Positions 8,713 through 12,682 of a stretch of DNA of 12,682 nucleotides are shown here, one piece after another; the first letter of the stretch is position 1, and every line of letters begins with the position of its first letter. This stretch comes from Desulfobacteraceae bacterium (GTDB taxonomy: Bacteria > Desulfobacterota > Desulfobacteria > Desulfobacterales > SURF-15): positions 1-12,682 of the forward strand of contig QZKK01000244.1 in NCBI GenBank assembly GCA_003599475.1, written 5' to 3'. The notes under the pieces were generated by a model. The model made no database searches, was not told the origin of the DNA, and was given only the letters and a program-made list of their open reading frames with translations. The translations under genes were made by a program, and so were the position numbers.

Positions 8713-9039
8713 TTAATAATCCAATCGGCGTCAGGGCAATTGCATGTCATCATTGGCCGGATGGACGAAGATCGCGGTGGAAAGATTGAACGGAAAAAGA
8801 CGGGCGCCTGGAAAATTCACGAAAGGAAATACATTTCTTTCAGGTTCCAAATACAGAGTAGACCCCATATGTTTCCCTTTCCGCTTTTATAGAATCCAAA
8901 TGAAAGGAGGACTTCCCTGTTTACCCTCTTCGATAGAAGAAGCCCTTCCTTTCGAGCAACCGCAGAGTGGAAGAAAAAAAGTTGAGAAGCTCAGCCAACC
9001 CGGATTGATCGTCTTAACCTTTTCTCAATGGGGATTCTA
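8713..9039. other. Intergenic region between divergent receptor operon and SDR gene
   Basis: No convincing gene is seen here. It holds an imperfect inverted repeat, GAAAGGAA-ATACA-TTTCTTTC (8821-8841, one G-T pair), which could be an operator. It also holds a weak -10-like TAGAAT (8890-8895) without a good -35, an orphan AAAGGAGG (8903-8910) with no ATG, GTG or TTG start within reach, and one copy of AAGTTGAGAAG (8979-8989) that recurs after the SDR gene. A 46-codon reading frame (8900-9040) has no ribosome binding site ahead of its ATG. The SDR promoter is presumably here but not clearly visible. Confidence 0.5.
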
Positions 9040-10155
9040 ATGAAGGACTCTGAAGTTGTTGTAATCACAGGGGCATCCGCGGGGGTAGGTAGAGCGGCGG
9101 CCAGGGAATTCGGCAAAAGAGGGGCATCGATCGGTCTGATTGCAAGGGACCGATCCCGCTTGGAGAAGACCAGGGACGAGGTGGAGTCCGCCGGCGGCCG
9201 AGCCCTCGTGTTTCCAGCCGATGTCGCCGAATCCGCTCAGGTCTTCCAGGCCGCCGATCAGGTGGTCGAGACTTTCGGTCCGATCGATATTTGGATCAAC
9301 AATGCCATGACCACCCTCTTTTCCCCCTTTACCGATATCCGACCGGAGGATTACCGCCGGGTCACGGAGGTTACCTACCTCGGTATGGTCTACGGCACGA
9401 TGGCCGCCCTGAAGCACATGAAGAGGCAAGACCGCGGGACCATCGTGCAGGTGGGATCCGCGCTTTCGTATCGCGCGTTCCCGCTGCAGGCGCCTTACTG
9501 CGGGGCAAAATTCGCTATCCGGGGATTTACGGATTCCATCCGAAGCGAACTTCTGCACGACAAAAGCCGCATCCATATCACGATGGTCCAGCTTCCTGCC
9601 GTCAATACGCCGCAGTTCATCTGGTGCAAGGCCAATCTCGCCGGAAACCCCCGGCCTTTGGCGCCGATTTATCAGCCCGAGGTGGCCGCCAGAGCCATCT
9701 ACTGGGCCGCCCATCACAGAAGAAGGGAAATGGATGTCGGCATTTCGAGCTCGGCAGTCATCTGGCTGAACAAGTTTTTCCCGCACCTCCTGGATCGATA
9801 TCTTGCTGCGTCGGCTTGCGAGGGCCAACAGACCGACGATCCGATCGCAGTCGACCAGCCCGACAATCTTTATCGATCTGTGCCCGGGGACTACGCGGCA
9901 CACGGAGAATTCGACCAACAGGCCCATGGGGGCAGCATCCAGCTGTGGATGACCATGCACCGGAAATGGCTGCTTCTCGGAGGAGGGCTTCTGGCGGGGA
10001 TCCTTATCGGTGCGGGCCGGCTGTCCAAAAACGGCCATGCCGATTCAGGTGCGGAAAAGAGTGAAAGCCTGCGGGAAGAAGATGCCGACGGGTTCACGAT
10101 CCGGGACAAGCGGGCCTTTGCAGAAGAGCAAGAAGTTGAGAAGATTAGAAATTGA
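9040..10155 (+). CDS. Short-chain dehydrogenase/reductase with C-terminal membrane anchor
   Basis: NAD(P)-dependent oxidoreductase, 371 aa from ATG 9040. The Rossmann dinucleotide motif TGASAGVG is at 10-17, NNA at 87-89, catalytic Ser140 (VGSALSY), and the YxxxK pair Tyr153/Lys157 (YCGAK). The segment after the core (TPQFIWCKANL, then RPLAPIYQPEVAARAI) is typical of a long SDR subgroup of about 330 aa found next to TPP enzymes. A hydrophobic, glycine-rich helix (about 309-328, WLLLGGGLLAGILIG) and a charged tail of about 40 aa follow, so the enzyme is probably membrane-anchored at its C-terminus. Substrate unknown. The alternative ATG 9028 adds four residues but lacks a Shine-Dalgarno; ATG 9040 has a weak GGGGA 5 nt upstream. 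The last codons, including the stop, lie inside a short tandem repeat. The TPP enzyme follows after 91 bp on the same strand, so co-transcription is likely. Confidence 0.9.
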   Translation: MKDSEVVVITGASAGVGRAAAREFGKRGASIGLIARDRSRLEKTRDEVESAGGRALVFPADVAESAQVFQAADQVVETFGPIDIWINNAMTTLFSPFTDIRPEDYRRVTEVTYLGMVYGTMAALKHMKRQDRGTIVQVGSALSYRAFPLQAPYCGAKFAIRGFTDSIRSELLHDKSRIHITMVQLPAVNTPQFIWCKANLAGNPRPLAPIYQPEVAARAIYWAAHHRRREMDVGISSSAVIWLNKFFPHLLDRYLAASACEGQQTDDPIAVDQPDNLYRSVPGDYAAHGEFDQQAHGGSIQLWMTMHRKWLLLGGGLLAGILIGAGRLSKNGHADSGAEKSESLREEDADGFTIRDKRAFAEEQEVEKIRN

Positions 10156-10167
10156 GAAGATTAGCAA
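10136..10167 (+). repeat. Two-copy 16-bp tandem repeat overlapping the SDR stop codon
   Basis: TTGAGAAGATTAG occurs at 10136-10148 and again at 10152-10164; the full 16-bp units differ at one position (GAAA versus GCAA at their ends). The SDR stop TGA (10153-10155) lies inside the second unit, so the last residues EKIRN are repeat-encoded. A related AAGTTGAGAAG lies upstream of the same gene at 8979-8989. Confidence 0.8.
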
Positions 10168-10236
10168 GAATCAAGAAGAAAAGCAGTTCTTGACAACCAC
10201 TCAACGACTGAACCGATCGAAGATTTGACCAGATTC

Positions 10237-10242
10237 GGAGGA
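10237..10242 (+). promoter_or_regulatory. Strong ribosome binding site of the TPP-enzyme gene
   Basis: GGAGGA ends 4 nt before ATG 10247, a near-perfect Shine-Dalgarno sequence at good spacing. It fixes the start of the TPP-dependent enzyme. Confidence 0.85.
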
Positions 10243-10246
10243 AACA

Positions 10247-12037
10247 ATGGGAGATACGGCCGGCGACTTCTTGGTTCAGCGGTTGTACGATTGGGGGATT
10301 CGAAGAATCTACGGATATCCCGGCGACGGCATCAACGGGGTGTTCGGTGCTCTGGCACGGCACCGGGACAAGATCGCGTTTATCCAGGCGCGCCACGAGG
10401 AGGAGGCGGCTTTTATGGCAACCGCCCATGCCAAGTTCACCGGAGAGGTGGGCGTCTGCATCGGCACTTCCGGACCCGGGGCCATCCACCTGCTCAACGG
10501 ACTCTACGATGCCCGGAAAGATTCGACTCCGGTCCTAGCGATCGTGGGGCAACAGGCGAGCACCGCCCTGGGAACCGACTACCAGCAGGAGGTCGATCTC
10601 ATCAGCCTTTTTAAGGACGTTGCCCGGGACTTCGTCCATATGGCCTCCACGCCGGCTGCAATCCGCCATTTGGTGGATCGCGCCATGAGGATCGCAAAAG
10701 CGGAGCTTGCAGTCACCTGCATCATATTGCCGCACGACATCCAGGAGATGGATGCAGTCCCCTACCCCCCGAGGAAGCATGGGGTCTGTTACACAGGGAT
10801 CGGCTACAGCTCTCCGAAAATCGTGCCTCAGGAGGCGGACCTCCAACGCGCTGCACAGGTGCTCAATGAGGGAAATAAGGTGGCTATGCTGGTCGGAGCA
10901 GGTGCACTGCATGCAACCGATCTGGTTATTCTGGCTGCCGAGCTTCTCGGCGCCGGTATCGCCAAGGCGCTTCTCGGCAAGGCGGCCGTGCCCGATGATC
11001 TACCGTATGTCACCGGATCCATCGGGCTGCTGGGAACCAAGCCCTCCTGGGACATGATGATGAACTGCGACACCTTGTTTATGATCGGAAGCGCATTTCC
11101 GTATTCCGAGCATCTGCCCAGAGAGGGACAGGCCAGAGGGGTTCAGATCGACATCCGTCCCCGCAATCTATCGCTCCGCTACCCGATGGAAGTCAATCTC
11201 CACGGAGATACCGTCGAGACATTAAAGGCGCTGATTCCACTCCTCGAAGAAAAGGAGAACACCTCCTGGCGCGAATCCATCGAAAAGAGCGTCGGTGAGT
11301 GGTGGCAGGTAATGGAAACACGGGCTAAAATGGATGCCAAACCGATCAACCCGCAACTGCTGTTCTGGGAGCTTTCCCCGCGTCTTCCGGATAAGTGCAT
11401 TCTCACCTGCGATTCGGGTTCTGCTGCAAACTGGTATGCCAGGGACCTGAAGATCCGCAGAGGCATGATGGCATCGCTTTCCGGTGGACTGGCCACCATG
11501 TGCCCGGGGGTTCCGTATGCCACGGCCGCCAAATTCTGCTACCCCGACCGGGTGGTGATTGCGGCCGTCGGCGACGGCGCCATGCAGATGCTCGGAAATG
11601 CGGCGCTGATCACCATTTCCAAATACTGGAGGCGATGGTCCGATCCCAGGCTGATCGTTCTGGTCCTCCACAATGACGATCTCAACCAGGTGACATGGGA
11701 ACAGAGAGTCCTTTCAGGCGATCCGAAATTCGATGCCTCTCAGGACATTCCCGATTTTTCCTATTGGAGGTATGCGGAATCCCTCGGTTTAGCCGGGATC
11801 CGGATAACCGAACCCTCCCAGATCGGACCGGCCTGGGATAAGGCGCTTTCCGGAGATCGGCCGGCGGTAATCGATGCCCTGTGCGATCCGGACGTTCCAC
11901 CCCTGCCTCCGCATATCACCTTCGAGCAGGCAAAGGGGTATATGTCTACGATGGTGAAGGGCGATCCGAACCTGATGGGAATCGCCATGCAGTCTGCCAA
12001 GCAGATGATGGCGAGTTTTCTGAACCGGAGCCGGTAG
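10247..12037 (+). CDS. Thiamine-pyrophosphate-dependent enzyme, pyruvate oxidase/acetolactate synthase superfamily
   Basis: Cytoplasmic enzyme of 596 aa with the three-domain layout of the family. The N-terminal pyrimidine domain has the YGYPGDG turn (22-28) and the activating glutamate in RHEE (E51), with GTSGPGA at 73-79. The middle domain (about 200-330) has the GAGALHA motif and LLGTKPS, then FPYSEHLP and ARGVQIDI, close to PoxB-like pyruvate:quinone oxidoreductases. The C-terminal domain has the TPP/Mg motif GDGAMQ (442-447) closing at N476 in LHNDD. Likely substrates are pyruvate or another 2-oxo acid, but the reaction cannot be fixed by reading. The PoxB membrane-binding C-terminus is not evident; the tail instead ends in a short amphipathic stretch. 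Many annotations call this group simply 'thiamine pyrophosphate-requiring protein'. The upstream SDR gene may handle a related carbonyl product. No intrinsic terminator is visible after the stop. Confidence 0.92.
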   Translation: MGDTAGDFLVQRLYDWGIRRIYGYPGDGINGVFGALARHRDKIAFIQARHEEEAAFMATAHAKFTGEVGVCIGTSGPGAIHLLNGLYDARKDSTPVLAIVGQQASTALGTDYQQEVDLISLFKDVARDFVHMASTPAAIRHLVDRAMRIAKAELAVTCIILPHDIQEMDAVPYPPRKHGVCYTGIGYSSPKIVPQEADLQRAAQVLNEGNKVAMLVGAGALHATDLVILAAELLGAGIAKALLGKAAVPDDLPYVTGSIGLLGTKPSWDMMMNCDTLFMIGSAFPYSEHLPREGQARGVQIDIRPRNLSLRYPMEVNLHGDTVETLKALIPLLEEKENTSWRESIEKSVGEWWQVMETRAKMDAKPINPQLLFWELSPRLPDKCILTCDSGSAANWYARDLKIRRGMMASLSGGLATMCPGVPYATAAKFCYPDRVVIAAVGDGAMQMLGNAALITISKYWRRWSDPRLIVLVLHNDDLNQVTWEQRVLSGDPKFDASQDIPDFSYWRYAESLGLAGIRITEPSQIGPAWDKALSGDRPAVIDALCDPDVPPLPPHITFEQAKGYMSTMVKGDPNLMGIAMQSAKQMMASFLNRSR

Positions 12038-12155
12038 AAGTTCAATACGGTCTGCGCGGATCCATTACTCATGCTGCCTCGAATAAGAAGGGGAGCCGAA
12101 TCGAATTGCGACGGGTCGAGCCCGAATCCATGATGGGACAGGGCGGGGGTCGTCT

Positions 12156-12410
12156 TCAATGGTTCCGCAGTCTGTCGATCAGCTCTTTCTTGTTCATCTT
12201 GGAGCGTCCCTCGATGCCGATTTCCTTTGCGCGGTCATAGAGATCTTTTTTGCTCCACGCCTCGTACTTTGCCGATTCCCCCCCCTTCTTCCCGGCCTGT
12301 GAACGGGGAGTGTTGGCGATTCTGGCTGCTTTCTCTTTACTCATTCCCTGCTTTCGCAAAGCCTCGTACTGCTCGTCATCCTTGATCTGAGGTCCGTGAT
12401 TCTTTGCCAT
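12156..12410 (-). CDS. Small basic Rho-N/SAP-like protein (DUF7218-like)
   Basis: Short form of 84 aa, starting MAKNHGPQIKDDEQYEALRK. It has the pattern KDDEQYEALR, GMSKEKAARIANTP, a lysine/glycine-rich linker (AGKKGGESAK), and a C-terminal helix-turn-helix-like segment (LYDRAKEIGIEGRSKMNKKE) of the Rho termination factor N-terminal/SAP type seen in DUF7218-like proteins. It is probably a nucleic-acid-binding protein, possibly stress-related; the molecular role is unknown. Start choice: AAAGGAG lies 8 nt upstream of ATG 12410, and family members begin at this point. The reading frame stays open upstream to a second well-supported start at 12515, described separately. It converges on the TPP-enzyme gene with a 118-bp gap that shows no clear terminator for either strand. 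Confidence 0.85.
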   Translation of the reverse strand: MAKNHGPQIKDDEQYEALRKQGMSKEKAARIANTPRSQAGKKGGESAKYEAWSKKDLYDRAKEIGIEGRSKMNKKELIDRLRNH

Positions 12411-12515
12411 ATCAAAAACTCCTTTCCTGCGGCGCCGATAAATAAGCCCAAGAAGATATCCGGAGATGACAACTCCCGAGGTTACCAAAAAGGCGAAAGG
12501 TCTCATTTGCATCAT
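12411..12515 (-). other. In-frame N-terminal extension with a membrane helix (alternative start of the DUF7218-like gene)
   Basis: Translation from ATG 12515 gives 35 extra residues ahead of the short protein with no intervening stop, for 119 aa in total. The extension has a hydrophobic helix (FAFLVTSGVVISGYLLGLIY) followed by RRRRK, a strong positive-inside anchor. It has its own Shine-Dalgarno AAGGAG (12523-12528) 7 nt before the ATG. The coding region could therefore yield a membrane-anchored long form and a soluble short form, or the extension could be a fused remnant of a tiny membrane-protein gene. Confidence 0.55.
12419..12425 (-). promoter_or_regulatory. Internal ribosome binding site for the short DUF7218-like form
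   Basis: AAAGGAG on the minus strand, 8 nt before ATG 12410. It lies inside the reading frame of the longer form, where it is translated as part of the RKGVFD segment. Confidence 0.75.
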
Positions 12516-12522
12516 ATTTCTG

Positions 12523-12528
12523 CTCCTT
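12523..12528 (-). promoter_or_regulatory. Ribosome binding site for the long DUF7218-like form
   Basis: AAGGAG on the minus strand, 7 nt before ATG 12515. Its quality equals that of the internal site, so both starts could be used. Confidence 0.7.
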
Positions 12529-12682
12529 AGTAGAATTAGAAGGATTATTACGGTTGCAGGAGGATCGGAGAATACGGTGCTTTAGGGAGCATTACCAGTT
12601 TGTTAAAAAAAGTAGCTAATCATGGGGATATCTGAGCTTTTTTATACTTATCGAAGACCTTATCATACGTCCCGTTATATAT

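Noticed and set aside
8640..8720. GEMM-I (c-di-GMP/cGAMP) riboswitch-like words GCAAAG and TAGCCGGGG on the minus strand
   Set aside because: They resemble pieces of the riboswitch, but the GGCAAACC segment and the tetraloop/receptor pairing are absent, and GCAAAG falls between the promoter boxes rather than in the leader.
8900..9040. 46-aa reading frame ending in TAATG overlap with the SDR start
   Set aside because: No ribosome binding site precedes its ATG, the composition is not protein-like, and it resembles nothing I recognise; the TAATG overlap may be chance.
9037..10038. 333-aa antisense frame across the SDR gene
   Set aside because: It is a shadow of a clear SDR with all catalytic motifs; the antisense product has no recognisable domain.
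9291..10064. 257-aa alternate-frame ORF inside the SDR gene
   Set aside because: It is Arg/Pro/His-rich, typical of an out-of-frame reading of a GC-rich gene.
12038..12155. Possible bidirectional terminator between the TPP enzyme and the DUF7218-like gene
   Set aside because: Only short GC inverted words (GGGTCGAGCCC) are present, without an adequate stem or a following T run on either strand.
12590..12650. AGCT...AGCT followed by TTTTTTAT as an intrinsic terminator
   Set aside because: The stem is broken and only about 4 plus 3 bp, and no upstream plus-strand gene is seen for it to terminate.

Overview
The window is a protein-coding stretch of a Gram-negative chromosome. A TonB-dependent outer-membrane receptor and a periplasmic YfiR-family protein show the double membrane. 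The moderately high GC, the REC-GGDEF subtype and the low-complexity GTTGAGAAG-type intergenic sequence fit a deltaproteobacterium (Desulfobacterota in the broad sense). That placement is an inference, because no rRNA or marker gene is present. I see no tRNA, rRNA, CRISPR array, insertion sequence or phage gene.

Layout. (1) 37-2544, + strand: a Cu+-exporting P1B-type ATPase of the CcoI/FixI type, used to supply copper to cbb3-type cytochrome oxidase. (2) 2539-8524, - strand: a tight four-gene signalling operon, in transcription order TonB-dependent receptor, YfiR/DUF4154 periplasmic protein, membrane hybrid histidine kinase with a CHASE8-like sensor, and a REC-GGDEF nucleotide cyclase. Adjacent genes are 5 bp apart or overlap. 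A TTGACA-type promoter lies about 160 bp upstream of the receptor start. (3) 8525-9039: an intergenic region with that promoter, a short leader hairpin and orphan Shine-Dalgarno-like motifs. (4) 9040-12037, + strand: a short-chain dehydrogenase with a C-terminal membrane anchor, then a thiamine-pyrophosphate enzyme of the pyruvate oxidase/acetolactate synthase superfamily. (5) 12156-12515, - strand: a small basic protein with a Rho-N/SAP-like C-terminus (DUF7218-like). It has two in-frame starts, each with its own strong ribosome binding site, and the longer form gains a membrane segment.

How the parts may work together. In Pseudomonas, periplasmic YfiR restrains the CHASE8-containing membrane cyclase YfiN. 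Here the same input module (YfiR plus a CHASE8-like periplasmic domain) sits on a hybrid histidine kinase, and the cyclase is a separate response regulator encoded next in the operon. The outer-membrane receptor is the first gene. A plausible reading is a relay from receptor to YfiR to kinase to REC-GGDEF, linking an outer-membrane cue to a cyclic dinucleotide.

The most notable detail is in the cyclase. The two guanine-contacting residues known from PleD (N335 and D344) are Val213 and Ser222 here, and the RxxD inhibitory site is absent. Ser at the D344 position is the hallmark of Hypr GGDEF enzymes such as Geobacter GacA, which make 3',3'-cGAMP. The operon may therefore signal through cGAMP rather than, or as well as, c-di-GMP.
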